From Bhargavaea beijingensis (GTDB taxonomy: Bacteria > Bacillota > Bacilli > Bacillales_A > Planococcaceae), in contig NZ_FNAR01000003.1 in assembly GCF_900101985.1 (NCBI RefSeq), positions 62,001-126,000 of the forward strand: a stretch of DNA of 64,000 nt, given 5' to 3'. Under the pieces are notes generated by a model, which was not told where the DNA came from, searched no databases, and saw nothing but the letters and a program-made list of their open reading frames with translations. Both the position numbers and the translations under genes were made by a program. Positions 1-9,016 of this stretch are shown here, piece after piece. Each line of letters starts with the position of its first letter. Position 1 is the stretch's first letter.

Positions 1-60
1 GCATCCGGCGGCCAGTACACCGCCCGCTCGAAAGCATTCGGCATGGGGATTTTCTATTAG
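1..60 (+). CDS. C-terminal end of an upstream gene, possibly hisZ (partial)
   Basis: Frame 1 is open from the window edge to a TAG at 58-60 and would encode a 19-residue tail ending FGMGIFY. The GGQY...FGMGIFY pattern is compatible with the motif-3 region that ends HisZ, the histidyl-tRNA-synthetase-like regulatory subunit, and hisZ normally precedes a short-form hisG like the one that follows. The fragment is too short to prove identity; the position before hisG is the main argument. Confidence 0.45.
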   Translation, partial: ASGGQYTARSKAFGMGIFY

Positions 61-161
61 GAGCACGACATTCCGATTCTGTTGTTCTAAGCAAGAAGCA
101 GTTCCGGTCTCTTGACATGAATGCCATTCGCATCACCATTGCACAAATAAAGGATGATTCC

Positions 162-764
162 ATGATTACCATTGCACTCTCAAAAGGCCGTCAGCTAAAG
201 GATTTCCTCGATTACCTGGACGAAAACGGCCACCCGCGCTGGCACGGCGCGCTAAAAGCGGCACAGAGAGAACTGCTCGTTGAGACAAGCGGCATCCGCT
301 TTCTCCTCGTCAAGGGAGATGACGTGCCGACCTATGTCGAGGAAGGCATCGCCGATCTCGGCATCACCGGAAGCGACATCCTCGCCGAGTATGACGCGGA
401 CGTGAACGAGCTGCTGGAGCTGCCGTTCGGCTACTGCCACTTCGCTCTCGCTTCGAAAGAAGAACGCCCCGAATACGGGACGATTGCCACCAAATATGTG
501 AACTACTCCCGCTCCGTCTTCGAGCGGTCCGAAAAACCCGTGAAGATCATCAAGTTGAACGGATCCGTCGAACTCGCAGCAGTGATCGGCATGGCCGACG
601 CCATCGTCGACATTGTCCAGTCGGGTGAAACACTTCGTATGAACGGTCTCAAAGAACGGATCCGGCTTGACGAAATCAGCGCACGGCTGATTGCGAACAA
701 GCACGCGTTCTTTACAAAATCGGCGGAAATCCGCTCATTCATGAACGAATTGAAGGTGAACTGA
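162..764 (+). CDS. hisG: ATP phosphoribosyltransferase catalytic subunit, short form (HisG)
   Basis: HisG makes phosphoribosyl-ATP from ATP and PRPP, the first step of histidine synthesis. The 200-residue product starts MITIALSKGRQ and carries the family blocks GIADLGITGSD and, near residues 130-160, the PRPP-binding stretch LNGSVELAAVIGMADAIVD followed by TLRMNGL. It ends without the C-terminal ACT-like regulatory domain of long HisG, so it is the short form that needs HisZ. The ATG at 162 is chosen because AAAGGA lies 7 bases upstream and the product then begins at the conserved N-terminus; an in-frame ATG at 117 has no ribosome binding site. The stop TGA directly abuts the hisD ATG. Confidence 0.95.
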   Translation: MITIALSKGRQLKDFLDYLDENGHPRWHGALKAAQRELLVETSGIRFLLVKGDDVPTYVEEGIADLGITGSDILAEYDADVNELLELPFGYCHFALASKEERPEYGTIATKYVNYSRSVFERSEKPVKIIKLNGSVELAAVIGMADAIVDIVQSGETLRMNGLKERIRLDEISARLIANKHAFFTKSAEIRSFMNELKVN

Positions 765-2012
765 ATGCAGACCGCAACACAATTCAAACAATCCTACCGC
801 CCTGCCGGACAGGACGGCTATGACATTTCCGGCCGCGTCCTGGACATCATCCGGGACGTCCGGCAAAACGGCGACAAGGCACTTTCCCGTTACACGAAAC
901 AGTTTGACGGTGAAGATGCGGAAGTCCGTGAAATCCCGGCCGATGAACTTAAAGCCGCATTTGAGGCAATTTCGGAAGAGCTCCGGGAGGCCCTCATTAC
1001 CGCCAAGAAAAACATCGAAGCGTATCAGACAAAAATCAAGTGGCAACCGGCCGAACCCAAGGGCTTTTATTCCGTGTTCCATCCGATCGGCCGGGTCGGC
1101 ATCTATGTGCCCGGCGGCAAGGCGAACTATCCGTCGACAGTCCTCATGACGGCAATCCCCGCGAAAGTCGCAGGCGTCAGGAGCATCACCGTCGTCACCC
1201 CGCCCCCGGGCAACCCGGCGACATTGGCCGCGTGCCACCTTTGCGGCATCGACCATGTGTATACGGTCGGCGGCGTCCAGGGAATCGCAGCCCTCGCGTA
1301 CGGAACGGAAACGATCGGGCTGGTCGATAAGATCTGCGGGCCCGGAAATGCGTACGTTGCAATGGCGAAAAAGCTTGTCTACGGAGACGTCGGCATTGAT
1401 TCTGTCGCGGGCCCGAGTGAGCTCGCAATCGTTGTGGACAAATCGTCGAATGCTGAATGGGCGGCGCTCGACATTCTCGCGCAGGCCGAACACGACGAGC
1501 AGGCACGCACCTATCTGATTTCACTGGACCGTGAAAAACTCGAGGAAGTCGGACGGCTCGCTATTCAATTCGCTGAAGATGCTCCGCGGAGCGAAATCAT
1601 CAAAAAGAGCCTTGCTGACAATCACTGGGCGATCCTTGCTGAAGACCGCAAAGAAGCGGTGGAACTTCTTAACTTCATTGCACCGGAGCACGCAGCCGTG
1701 CAGACGGAAGATGCCGACAGTTATGCCGAAGATGTGACCAATGCCGGCGCCCTCTTTATCGGCGGGTATTCACCGGAAGCGGTCGGCGACTATTCCGCCG
1801 GCCCAAGCCATGTGCTCCCGACCGGCGGCAACGCACGCTTTCAGTCGGGCCTGTCCGTGAACGATTTCCTGACGGCAAATGCGGTCATCCGCGTCGGTCC
1901 GGATGACTATCGCCGCTACGCCGAGGCAGGAATCCCGATAGCCAAAGCCGAAGAGCTGTATGCACACGCGGCTTCGATGGAAGCCCGTCTGAATGGAGGA
2001 AGTGACGACTGA
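765..2012 (+). CDS. hisD: Histidinol dehydrogenase (HisD)
   Basis: This zinc enzyme performs the last two oxidations, L-histidinol to L-histidine, with two NAD+. The 415 residues are close to family length. Clear signatures are GPGNAYVAMAKKLVYGDVGI and the following AGPSE around residues 190-215, AEHDEQA near 242 and GDYSAGPSHVLPTGG near 345, which supply NAD, zinc and substrate contacts in the family. The start ATG follows the hisG stop with no gap, and the stop TGA shares one base with the hisB ATG, so translation is probably coupled through hisG-D-B. The gene is intact; several long frames on the other strand are shadows. Confidence 0.96.
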   Translation: MQTATQFKQSYRPAGQDGYDISGRVLDIIRDVRQNGDKALSRYTKQFDGEDAEVREIPADELKAAFEAISEELREALITAKKNIEAYQTKIKWQPAEPKGFYSVFHPIGRVGIYVPGGKANYPSTVLMTAIPAKVAGVRSITVVTPPPGNPATLAACHLCGIDHVYTVGGVQGIAALAYGTETIGLVDKICGPGNAYVAMAKKLVYGDVGIDSVAGPSELAIVVDKSSNAEWAALDILAQAEHDEQARTYLISLDREKLEEVGRLAIQFAEDAPRSEIIKKSLADNHWAILAEDRKEAVELLNFIAPEHAAVQTEDADSYAEDVTNAGALFIGGYSPEAVGDYSAGPSHVLPTGGNARFQSGLSVNDFLTANAVIRVGPDDYRRYAEAGIPIAKAEELYAHAASMEARLNGGSDD

Positions 2013-2584
2013 TGGCAAGCTATGAACGCAAAACCAAAGAAACCGAAATCAGCATGGAACTCAATAAAGGGACCGGCGAATCCTGCATTGCAACCGGCGT
2101 CGGATTCCTCGATCATATGCTGACGCTGTTCGCCTTCCACTCCGGCCTGGAACTCAACGTGGAAGTAAACGGGGACATCCAGGTTGACGACCACCACACG
2201 ACAGAAGACACCGGCATCGTGCTCGGACAACTGCTCAGGGAAGTGATGGGCGACAAATCCGACATCCGCCGCTATGGCGCCGCCTATGTCCCGATGGACG
2301 AAACGCTCACCCGCACCGTCATCGACATCAGCGGGCGTCCGTACCTCAGCTTTAATGCAGAAATCTCCCGGGAGAAAGTCGGCACATTCGACACAGAACT
2401 CACCGAAGAATTTTTCCGCGCCCTCGTCATGAATGCCGGGCTTACCGTCCACATGGACCTGATTCGCGGCGGCAATGCGCACCATGAAATCGAGTCGTTC
2501 TTCAAATCGTTTGCCCGTGCGCTCCGAGAAGCGATGCAGCCGGGCGACGGGCGGCTCGCTTCGACAAAGGGGCTTCTTGCATGA
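2012..2584 (+). CDS. hisB: Imidazoleglycerol-phosphate dehydratase (HisB)
   Basis: HisB dehydrates imidazole glycerol phosphate to imidazole acetol phosphate, using manganese. The 190-residue protein has the two halves of the duplicated fold, each with its metal-binding histidine motif: HHTTEDTGI near residues 63-71 and HHEIESFFKSFARAL near 157-171. GVGFLDHMLTLFA near 29-41 is also diagnostic. There is no fused histidinol-phosphatase domain, as usual in Gram-positives. It overlaps hisD by one base and hisH by four (ATGA), so it sits inside a tightly coupled block. Confidence 0.96.
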   Translation: MASYERKTKETEISMELNKGTGESCIATGVGFLDHMLTLFAFHSGLELNVEVNGDIQVDDHHTTEDTGIVLGQLLREVMGDKSDIRRYGAAYVPMDETLTRTVIDISGRPYLSFNAEISREKVGTFDTELTEEFFRALVMNAGLTVHMDLIRGGNAHHEIESFFKSFARALREAMQPGDGRLASTKGLLA

Positions 2585-3228
2585 ACGCCCGGGAAACAGC
2601 GATACCGGGCCTGACCGACGGTCGCCGCATCGCCATCGTCGACTACGGGCTTGGAAACGTCGCGAACGTCCGTCGTGCATTGGAGTTCCTCGGCCATCGG
2701 GTGGAACTGACGAAGGATCCCGATATGCTTCGGAGGGCGGATGTCTTGATCCTCCCCGGTGTCGGCCACTTTGCCGATGCGATGAAGCGCCTGGAAGCGA
2801 ATGGGCTTACCCCGCTTCTTGCCGAGCTCAAAGAGGAAAAGCCGCTCGTCGGCATCTGCCTCGGCATGCAGCTTCTGTTCGAGCGCAGCGAGGAAGGCAA
2901 CGCGGGCGGTCTCGGGTTCATCCCCGGTGCGATCACCCGGATCGAAACCCGGCTCCCCGTCCCCCACCTCGGCTGGAACGGGCTCATCAGCGGAAAGCCG
3001 GAGCTTGACGGCAAAGACATGTACTTCATTCATTCCTACAAAGCGTCACCCGGTCCGGACACGGTCGCAACCGCAGAGTATGGCGACGAAACCGTCACCG
3101 CCATCGTGCAGCGCGGCCAACTGATCGGCATCCAGTTCCACCCCGAGAAGAGCGGGGATGCCGGGCTGGTTCTGCTGCAGCAGGCCGTGACCGGAGGTTT
3201 TAGAGAGAAAGAGGAGGCATTTGAATGA
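2581..3228 (+). CDS. hisH: Imidazole glycerol phosphate synthase, glutamine amidotransferase subunit (HisH)
   Basis: HisH releases ammonia from glutamine and channels it to HisF. Within 215 residues the class I amidotransferase triad can be read: Cys93 in GICLGMQLLF, and His187 and Glu189 in GIQFHPEKS. The conserved beginning IAIVDYGLGN starts only at residue 17, so the protein has an N-terminal extension of about 16 residues if the ATG at 2581 is used. That ATG overlaps the hisB stop as ATGA, which favours it through translational coupling; no better start with a ribosome binding site is visible. It overlaps hisA by four bases. Confidence 0.94.
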   Translation: MNARETAIPGLTDGRRIAIVDYGLGNVANVRRALEFLGHRVELTKDPDMLRRADVLILPGVGHFADAMKRLEANGLTPLLAELKEEKPLVGICLGMQLLFERSEEGNAGGLGFIPGAITRIETRLPVPHLGWNGLISGKPELDGKDMYFIHSYKASPGPDTVATAEYGDETVTAIVQRGQLIGIQFHPEKSGDAGLVLLQQAVTGGFREKEEAFE

Positions 3229-3929
3229 TCGAGATCTGGCCCGCGATTGACATTATCGATTCACAGAACGTACGCCTGACAGAAGGCGACTATGATACAA
3301 AAGCGGCGATGGGCCGCACCCCGCTTGAAGCGGTGGACTTTTATTCAAAGCAGCCGCGTGTCGGGCGCATCCATACCGTCGACCTAATCGGCGCGAAAGA
3401 GAAAAAGCCCGCAGAGATGGATCTGTTCCGGGACATTATCAAGGCGACGGAACTCCCCGTTGAGATCGGCGGAGGGATCCGATCCGAGGAAACGATCCGA
3501 GAGTATCTCAACATGGGCGCAGGCTATCTCGTCATCGGTACAAAAGGATTGACGGAACCCGGCTGGCTGATTGAAATGAGCCAGAACTACCCGGGCAAGC
3601 TGATGCTCGGACTGGACGCCCGCGGCGACAAAGTTGCTCTGAATGGCTGGCTTGAAACTGCCGAGACAACCGTTTTTGAAATGCTTGAACGGCTGGACGG
3701 AGCGGAACTCGGCGGCGTCATTTACACCGACATCGCCCGCGACGGCCGCATGGAAGGGCCGAACGTGGAGATGACCGGCAGATTAGCGAAGGCATCGAAA
3801 TGGCCGGTCACCGCATCCGGCGGCGTCCGGGACGGCAGCGACCTCACCGCTCTTGAAGCCGAAGGTGTGGCTGCGGCGATTGTCGGGAAAGCGGCGAATA
3901 CGGATGCGTTTTGGGAGAGTATCCGGTAA
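3225..3929 (+). CDS. hisA: ProFAR isomerase (HisA)
   Basis: HisA converts ProFAR to PRFAR by an Amadori rearrangement in a TIM barrel. The 234-residue product shows the family start IWPAIDIIDSQNVRL with catalytic Asp9, the phosphate-binding loop EIGGGIRS near residue 80, and YTDIARDGRMEGPN near 165-180, which holds the second catalytic Asp region. GKAANTDAFWE closes the protein. It starts by a four-base ATGA overlap with hisH. Downstream the tight packing of the operon ends: 164 bases, most of them a repeat array, separate it from hisF. Confidence 0.95.
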   Translation: MIEIWPAIDIIDSQNVRLTEGDYDTKAAMGRTPLEAVDFYSKQPRVGRIHTVDLIGAKEKKPAEMDLFRDIIKATELPVEIGGGIRSEETIREYLNMGAGYLVIGTKGLTEPGWLIEMSQNYPGKLMLGLDARGDKVALNGWLETAETTVFEMLERLDGAELGGVIYTDIARDGRMEGPNVEMTGRLAKASKWPVTASGGVRDGSDLTALEAEGVAAAIVGKAANTDAFWESIR

Positions 3930-3943
3930 CACTTACTGAACTG

Positions 3944-4058
3944 AATGATGAAACTGAGCGGGCGAATGACGAGACTGCAAGCCTGAATAACGAAACCGCG
4001 AGCACGTATGACGAAACTGCGGGTCCGAATGATGAAATCGGCAGTTTGAATCATTGAA
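3944..4058. repeat. 21-bp-period degenerate array inside the his operon (AATGAYGAAACYG units)
   Basis: Six units begin at 3944, 3965, 3986, 4007, 4028 and 4049, exactly 21 bases apart, with core AATGATGAAACT, AATGACGAGACT, AATAACGAAACC, TATGACGAAACT, AATGATGAAATC and AATCATTGAAT. The remaining 8-9 bases of each unit vary. The array fills most of the hisA-hisF gap. The same core recurs in both orientations at 60581-60759. In one frame it reads as NDET heptads, but there is no start codon or ribosome binding site, so it is not called a gene. Confidence 0.9.
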
Positions 4059-4093
4059 TAGGTTACCCACCACAGTTGAAAGGAGTGTTTCAC

Positions 4094-4882
4094 ATGATAA
4101 AAAAACGAATCATCCCCTGCCTGGACGTGAAAGACGGCCGGGTGGTCAAAGGCATCAACTTCAAGGGACTCCGCGACATCGGCGACCCGGTGGAACTTGC
4201 CGCACGATACAATGCGGCCGGCGCGGACGAGCTCGTTTTCCTGGATGTCTCCGCGACCGATGAGGGCCACGACCTCATGCTCGACGTCATCAAGCGCACG
4301 GCGGAAGTGCTGTTCATCCCGCTCGCCATCGGCGGCGGCATCCGCACCGCGGACGATATCGGGCGCTTGCTCAAGGCCGGTGCCGACAAAGTAAGCATCA
4401 ACTCCGCGGCGCTTGCCCGCCCCGAACTGATCCGCGAAGCGGCAGAACGGTTCGGCAGCCAATGCGTCTGCCTGTCGGTTGATGCCGGCTGGGACGAGGA
4501 AGCGCAGGACTGGTTCTGCTTCACGCACGGCGGCAACAAAAAGACCGACATCCGGGTCCTTGACTGGATCACCGAAGGCGAAAAGCTGGGTGCAGGCGAA
4601 ATCTTACTCACCAGCATGGAAGCAGACGGCACGAAGGTCGGTTTCGACCTCCCCCTCCTCAAAGCCGTGGAAAAAGCCGTCACCGTCCCGGTCATCGCAT
4701 CTGGCGGTGCCGGTGATGCCGACGATTTTGTCGAGCTTTTCCGTGAGACAGACGTGTCGGCAGGCCTTGCCGCTTCCATCTTCCACAACGAAGAAACGAC
4801 CGTCGGCGAGGTCAAGGCCCTGCTATCGGATGCCGGTATTCCGATCCGCCTGACGGCCGGGGGTGTGCCGAATGAAGCCTGA
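4094..4882 (+). CDS. hisF: Imidazole glycerol phosphate synthase, cyclase subunit (HisF)
   Basis: HisF closes the imidazole ring of PRFAR with ammonia supplied by HisH, giving IGP and AICAR. The TIM-barrel protein starts MIKKRIIPCLDVKDGRVVKG with catalytic Asp11; the second catalytic Asp is Asp130 in LSVDAGWD. Phosphate-binding loops IGGGIRTADD near residue 79 and ASGGAGDADD near 205 are present. The ATG at 4094 is preceded by AAAGGAG eight bases upstream; an in-frame TTG at 4076 lies before that site and is rejected. The stop overlaps the start of hisIE, so the two are coupled, while hisA lies behind the repeat array. Confidence 0.96.
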   Translation: MIKKRIIPCLDVKDGRVVKGINFKGLRDIGDPVELAARYNAAGADELVFLDVSATDEGHDLMLDVIKRTAEVLFIPLAIGGGIRTADDIGRLLKAGADKVSINSAALARPELIREAAERFGSQCVCLSVDAGWDEEAQDWFCFTHGGNKKTDIRVLDWITEGEKLGAGEILLTSMEADGTKVGFDLPLLKAVEKAVTVPVIASGGAGDADDFVELFRETDVSAGLAASIFHNEETTVGEVKALLSDAGIPIRLTAGGVPNEA

Positions 4883-5495
4883 CTTCTCCAAGGGGCTCGT
4901 CCCTGCGGTGCTCCAGCACTGGACGGATCACACCGTCCTCATGCTCGGCTACATGAATGAGGAAGCCTACGAGAGGACGCTTGAAGAAAACGTCGTCTGG
5001 TTCTACTCACGAAGCAAGGAACGCCTCTGGAAAAAGGGAGAATCGAGCGGACACGTTCAGCGGGTGAAGGGCATCGCGCTCGACTGCGACGACGACACCC
5101 TTCTGATCCAAGTGGAACCGGCGGGCCCCACCTGCCATACAGGGACGAAAAGTTGCTTTGGCGACTCCCCCGCTTCCCCGCTCCTTTCTCTTGAAGCGAT
5201 GATCCGCGACCGCCAGGCGGAAGCCGGCGAAGGATCGTATACCAACTACCTCCTCGGCAAGGGACTCGACAAAATCGCGAAGAAGTTCGGCGAAGAAAGC
5301 TTCGAAGTCGCCATCGCGGCCATGAAGCGCGACCGGGAAGAACTGGCAAACGAGACCGCCGACCTGCTTTATCACCTGTTCGTTCTGCTTCATGAACAGG
5401 GTATCCCTTTCCATGAAGTCGAGCAGGTCCTTCACTTGCGCCATTCAAGGAAAAACAACTTCAAGGGCGAGCGGCAGGATGTCGATAACTGGTGA
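4872..5495 (+). CDS. hisI: Bifunctional phosphoribosyl-AMP cyclohydrolase / phosphoribosyl-ATP pyrophosphohydrolase (HisIE)
   Basis: This fused enzyme carries out steps 2 and 3 of histidine synthesis. Residues 1 to about 105 are the cyclohydrolase, with NVVWFYSRSKERLWKKGESS, LDCDDDTLLIQV and PTCHTGTKSCF providing the zinc and magnesium ligands. Residues from about 115 are the pyrophosphohydrolase helices: MIRDRQAEA, SYTNYLLGKGLDKIAKKFGE and ETADLLYHLFVLL. The ATG at 4872 lies inside the end of hisF. It is the last gene of the operon; a strong terminator begins about 50 bases after the stop, and two 21-bp repeat units lie between. Confidence 0.95.
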   Translation: MKPDFSKGLVPAVLQHWTDHTVLMLGYMNEEAYERTLEENVVWFYSRSKERLWKKGESSGHVQRVKGIALDCDDDTLLIQVEPAGPTCHTGTKSCFGDSPASPLLSLEAMIRDRQAEAGEGSYTNYLLGKGLDKIAKKFGEESFEVAIAAMKRDREELANETADLLYHLFVLLHEQGIPFHEVEQVLHLRHSRKNNFKGERQDVDNW

Positions 5496-5534
5496 AACGT
5501 TGACATACTCCACTGAAACGCTGACAAAGCGCTC
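5493..5534. repeat. Two 21-bp repeat units (TGAAACGYTGACA type)
   Basis: TGAAACGTTGACATACTCCAC at 5493 and TGAAACGCTGACAAAGCGCTC at 5514 are spaced 21 bases and share TGAAACGYTGACA. The first begins at the hisIE stop codon. With two copies the signal is weak by itself, but the spacing equals that of the longer arrays elsewhere in the window. Confidence 0.55.
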
Positions 5535-5548
5535 TCCATACCAACGCG

Positions 5549-5580
5549 AAAAGGACCGGCGGCCGCCGGTCCTTTTCCTT
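5549..5580 (+). terminator. Rho-independent terminator of the his operon
   Basis: A perfect 28-base palindrome runs from 5549 to 5576 (arms AAAAGGACCGGCGG and its complement) and ends in a T-rich tail. It separates the his operon from the following ABC transporter genes. Confidence 0.9.
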
Positions 5581-5653
5581 GCGTCCCGGATGCCGCCGGG
5601 TACGCCATATGCTAAAATAAATGAGTACTTTTATTGTGGAAAGAAGGTCAGAA

Positions 5654-6619
5654 ATGGCTTTGTTTTTAGTGAAACGGGCAGCTGAATCGGCCTTCGTGCT
5701 CATTCTCGGAAGCTTGCTAGTCTTTACATTTATCCGTCTCATCCCGGGGGATCCGGCCGCTGCTATGTACGGAGATCAGCTGCAGAAGCTGACCGAGGCC
5801 GACCGGTTGAGAATTTCTGAGAACCTCGGACTGGACGAGCCGCTTCCCGTTCAATATGTTCATTGGGCTTCCCAGGTGCTCCAGGGCAATTGGGGAGCTT
5901 CCTATCTCACTGGAGAGCCTGCTGATGAAGTGATTGTCCGCACTCTCCTGCCCACCGCCGTGCTGCTCATCGTTTCCCAGGTGCTGATGATCGGACTGGC
6001 CCTGCTCTTCGGCCTCACATCGGCGCTCCGGCGTGACAGTCTGTATGATCGGACTGTCCTTGCCGTGAGTGTCCTGCTCATGGCGATTCCTCCTTTCTGG
6101 CTGGCGCTCATGATGATGCTGTTCTTCTCGATCCGTCTGGGCGTCCTGCCGTCGTCCGGTATGGGTGCAGGGCCGTTTTCCATCCGGCATCTGATCCTGC
6201 CCGCCCTTGTCATCGCTCTGTCCCATGCCGGCTATTATATCCGGCTTTTCCGGAATCATTTCGCCGCTTCCTCTTCAGGCGGCCACCTTCTGGCACTCCG
6301 CGCCCGCGGCGTCCCTTACCGCCGGATCGTGCTTTCCCATATCCTGCCGAATGCCGCTGCCCCGCTGATCGTTTATACCGGTGCATCGCTCGCTGTGTCG
6401 CTGGCGGGCTCCGTTGTTGTGGAGACGATTTTCTCCTGGCCGGGGCTTGGGCGGCTCGCGCTGAAGTCTGCGCTTGCCCATGACTACCCGGTCCTGCTCG
6501 CGATCGTCCTGCTCAGCATGGCTTTCGTCATCCTCGTCAATCTGCTTGCAGGCCTCCTGGCGGCTTGGATCGATCCGAGGCTTCGGGAAGCCGATACCGA
6601 AGGGGGGGCAAGATGGTGA
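5654..6619 (+). CDS. ABC transporter permease, DppB/OppB/NikB type
   Basis: This is the first inner-membrane subunit of a peptide/nickel-type importer. The protein (321 residues from 5654) opens with a membrane segment and RLIPGDPAAAMYGD, the conserved periplasmic-side block of the DppB family, has about six hydrophobic segments, and ends with the coupling loop ALRARGVPYRRIVLSHILPNA that contacts the ATPase. The ATG at 5654 has AAGAAGG five to seven bases upstream; an earlier ATG at 5621 lacks a site. The stop overlaps the next permease by seven bases. The substrate cannot be read from this subunit. Confidence 0.88.
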   Translation: MALFLVKRAAESAFVLILGSLLVFTFIRLIPGDPAAAMYGDQLQKLTEADRLRISENLGLDEPLPVQYVHWASQVLQGNWGASYLTGEPADEVIVRTLLPTAVLLIVSQVLMIGLALLFGLTSALRRDSLYDRTVLAVSVLLMAIPPFWLALMMMLFFSIRLGVLPSSGMGAGPFSIRHLILPALVIALSHAGYYIRLFRNHFAASSSGGHLLALRARGVPYRRIVLSHILPNAAAPLIVYTGASLAVSLAGSVVVETIFSWPGLGRLALKSALAHDYPVLLAIVLLSMAFVILVNLLAGLLAAWIDPRLREADTEGGARW

Positions 6620-7464
6620 AGATGAGATATGCGATCGTTTCACCGGCATTCGCAGGCTTGTTCCTCCTTGTCCTCTTTTCATCCGCTGCACCGCTGCTTG
6701 CAGGAGCAGATCCGGCCGAAGTGAGGATGGACCGGATTCTCCAGCCGCCCGCCAGCGGACATCCGCTCGGCACGGACGAACTCGGCCGGGATATCTGGTC
6801 GAGACTTCTCTACGGTGGCCGGGTGTCACTGGCAGTCGGATTTCTTGCCATGGCGCTTTCTGTCCTGGTCGGGGTGATCCTCGGTACGGTCAGCGGCCTG
6901 GCGGGCGGATTCATCGACAGGCTGATCATGCGGGTCACCGACATGATGCTCAGCATTCCTTCCCTTCTCCTCATGATCGGACTGCAGGCCGTCTCGCCTG
7001 CCGGGCTGCTGTCAGTGATTTTCGTCATCGGCTTTACGGGATGGATGCTGATTGCCCGGGTGGTCCGGACGGAAATCAGGGCCATCCGCAAGGAAACATA
7101 TGTCCTGACGGCGAAGAAACTCGGAGCAGGTCCTTGGCGGCGTTTTATCAGTCACTTGCTGCCCCGCTTGATGCCATCGATCATCGTACTCGCCGCAAGC
7201 AGTGCGGGCCATGCCATCCTCGCCGAAGCGACCCTCAGCTTTCTCGGGCTCGGCATTCCCCAGACCACGCCATCCTGGGGCAATATGCTGAACGAAGCCC
7301 AAGGATACCTGATGTCAGGGGCATGGTGGCTTGCCGTTTTCCCGGGGCTATGCATCGCGCTGACCATCTATTTCATCCATGTACTCGGAGACCGGCTGCA
7401 GGCCGGTCCCCGTCGCCCATCGGCAGGAAAGGAGCGAAACCCGCATGGCCATACTGGAGTTTGA
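6613..7464 (+). CDS. ABC transporter permease, DppC/OppC/NikC type
   Basis: This is the second permease of the importer, 283 residues from the ATG at 6613, which has AGGGGGGG shortly upstream and overlaps the preceding gene. After an N-terminal membrane segment comes the family block HPLGTDELGRDIWSRLLYGGR near residues 52-72, then membrane helices and the coupling loop KKLGAGPWRRFISHLLPRLM. LSFLGLGIPQTTPSWGNML near 212-232 is the typical C-terminal signature. Its stop overlaps the start of the ATPase gene by 20 bases, consistent with one transcript. Confidence 0.88.
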   Translation: MVKMRYAIVSPAFAGLFLLVLFSSAAPLLAGADPAEVRMDRILQPPASGHPLGTDELGRDIWSRLLYGGRVSLAVGFLAMALSVLVGVILGTVSGLAGGFIDRLIMRVTDMMLSIPSLLLMIGLQAVSPAGLLSVIFVIGFTGWMLIARVVRTEIRAIRKETYVLTAKKLGAGPWRRFISHLLPRLMPSIIVLAASSAGHAILAEATLSFLGLGIPQTTPSWGNMLNEAQGYLMSGAWWLAVFPGLCIALTIYFIHVLGDRLQAGPRRPSAGKERNPHGHTGV

Positions 7465-9004
7465 CCATCTGACGGTGGCCGGAGAGCGGGAGGAGATTCT
7501 CTCCGGCCTGACATTCAGCCTGCCGGAAGGCGAAACCGCCGTCATGATCGGACAGAGTGGCTCGGGCAAAAGCATGACCGCACGCGCTGCTCTCGGAATG
7601 CTGCCGGACGGGCTCCGGGCATCCGGAGCGGTCCGGTTTCGCGGGGAATCGGTCTTTCATATGCCGGATAAACGTCGCCGGACTTACCTTGGCCGCGGGG
7701 CCGGCATCGTCTTCCAGGATTCATCCGGAACATTCGATCCGATCCGCTCAATCGGACAGCACTTCAGAGAGCTGTTTTCCGTTCACTTTGGCCTAACAGG
7801 CAAAGACGCAGACATGCGTGCGCTTCAGTGGATCAGCAGGGCAGGCATCCCGGACCCCGCCCGCGCGGCCGCAGCCTATCCGCACGAGCTGTCCGGCGGA
7901 ATGCGCCAGCGTATCCAGATTGCGCTTGCCGCTTCCCTGGAACCCGAACTGCTTATCGCGGACGAACCGACTACCGCACTGGATCTGAACATCCAGACAG
8001 CCGTACTCGAACTTCTGAAGGATTGGAAAAAAGAGACCGGCGGCACGCTGCTTCTGATCACTCATGATCTGGGCGTTGCACGCGAGATGGCGGACCGGGT
8101 CCTCGTCATGGACAGCGGCAAGCTGGCGGAAGAGCGGGCCGCACATGAATTATTCGCCGCTCCCCGCTCCCGTGCAGCCCGGCAGCTGGCGGAAGACTGG
8201 CGGACGGTCGGAGAAATCCCGACTGCAGGGAAAACGGATACATCCCTTCCACTTTTAAATGTGTCCGGCCTGTCCCGGTCTTACCGGACAGGTCGTCTAT
8301 TCAAGAAAAAAGAGGTCCGGGCATTGGACGAAGCGTCCCTTTCGATCGGTTCGGGAGAGATTGTCGGACTGATCGGTGAAAGCGGGGGCGGGAAAAGCAC
8401 GCTTGCCCGGCTTCTGGCCGGCATTGAACCCGCACAGACCGGAACAATCACCTGGAAGGGCAATGGAAACTGGCCGGAAGCCGTCCAATGGGTGCATCAG
8501 GATCCTGCCTCCTCATTTAATCCGGACTGGACGGCCGGACGCCTGGTCACAGAAGGCCTGGAATACCGGGGCGTCAAGCGGACCGAACGGGAACAGGTGG
8601 CCCGCTCCCTTTTGGCGGAAGTCGGACTTTCTCCTGAAACCGTCCTCCAATATCCCGTTGAACTGTCTGGCGGCATGAACCAGAGGCTTGCTCTCGCTCG
8701 AGCGCTCGCCGTCTCTGCTGAACTCGTCATCCTCGATGAACCGTTTGCCAGCCTGGACATGAGCGCGCAGGCGAGGATGATCCGCCTGATCCGCTCACTA
8801 CGCGACCGGGAAGGCGTGGCCTTCCTGTTCATCACCCATGACATCCGGACTGCCTTTGCCCTCTGCGACAACATTTATGTGATCCGGCAGGGACGGATTA
8901 TTGATGGCGGAACGCCCGACGAGCTTGCATCATCCGCCCACCCTTATTCCCGATCACTCCTCGCACACGTACCGGGACGGGGAGATTCACCAATCCAATT
9001 ATGA
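7445..9004 (+). CDS. ABC transporter ATPase with two fused nucleotide-binding domains (DppD-DppF type)
   Basis: One 519-residue chain carries both ATPases of the importer. Domain 1 has Walker A GQSGSGKS at about residue 36, signature LSGGMRQR and Walker [13 protein letters not shown]. Domain 2 has Walker [10 protein letters not shown] at about residue 315, signature LSGGMNQR and [12 protein letters not shown]. Most relatives encode the two as separate proteins, although fused forms are known. The ATG at 7445 has GGAAAGGAG upstream; the longer frame from 7379 overlaps the permease further and lacks a site. The binding-protein gene follows after 12 bases. Confidence 0.9.
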   Translation: MAILEFDHLTVAGEREEILSGLTFSLPEGETAVMIGQSGSGKSMTARAALGMLPDGLRASGAVRFRGESVFHMPDKRRRTYLGRGAGIVFQDSSGTFDPIRSIGQHFRELFSVHFGLTGKDADMRALQWISRAGIPDPARAAAAYPHELSGGMRQRIQIALAASLEPELLIADEPTTALDLNIQTAVLELLKDWKKETGGTLLLITHDLGVAREMADRVLVMDSGKLAEERAAHELFAAPRSRAARQLAEDWRTVGEIPTAGKTDTSLPLLNVSGLSRSYRTGRLFKKKEVRALDEASLSIGSGEIVGLIGESGGGKSTLARLLAGIEPAQTGTITWKGNGNWPEAVQWVHQDPASSFNPDWTAGRLVTEGLEYRGVKRTEREQVARSLLAEVGLSPETVLQYPVELSGGMNQRLALARALAVSAELVILDEPFASLDMSAQARMIRLIRSLRDREGVAFLFITHDIRTAFALCDNIYVIRQGRIIDGGTPDELASSAHPYSRSLLAHVPGRGDSPIQL

Positions 9005-9016
9005 AGGAGGAGTTCA

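Noticed and set aside
5577-5653. Nickel/cobalt-type riboswitch before the ABC transporter
   Set aside because: Only about 75 bases lie between the his terminator and the first transporter gene, with no multi-helix structure; too short for the known element.
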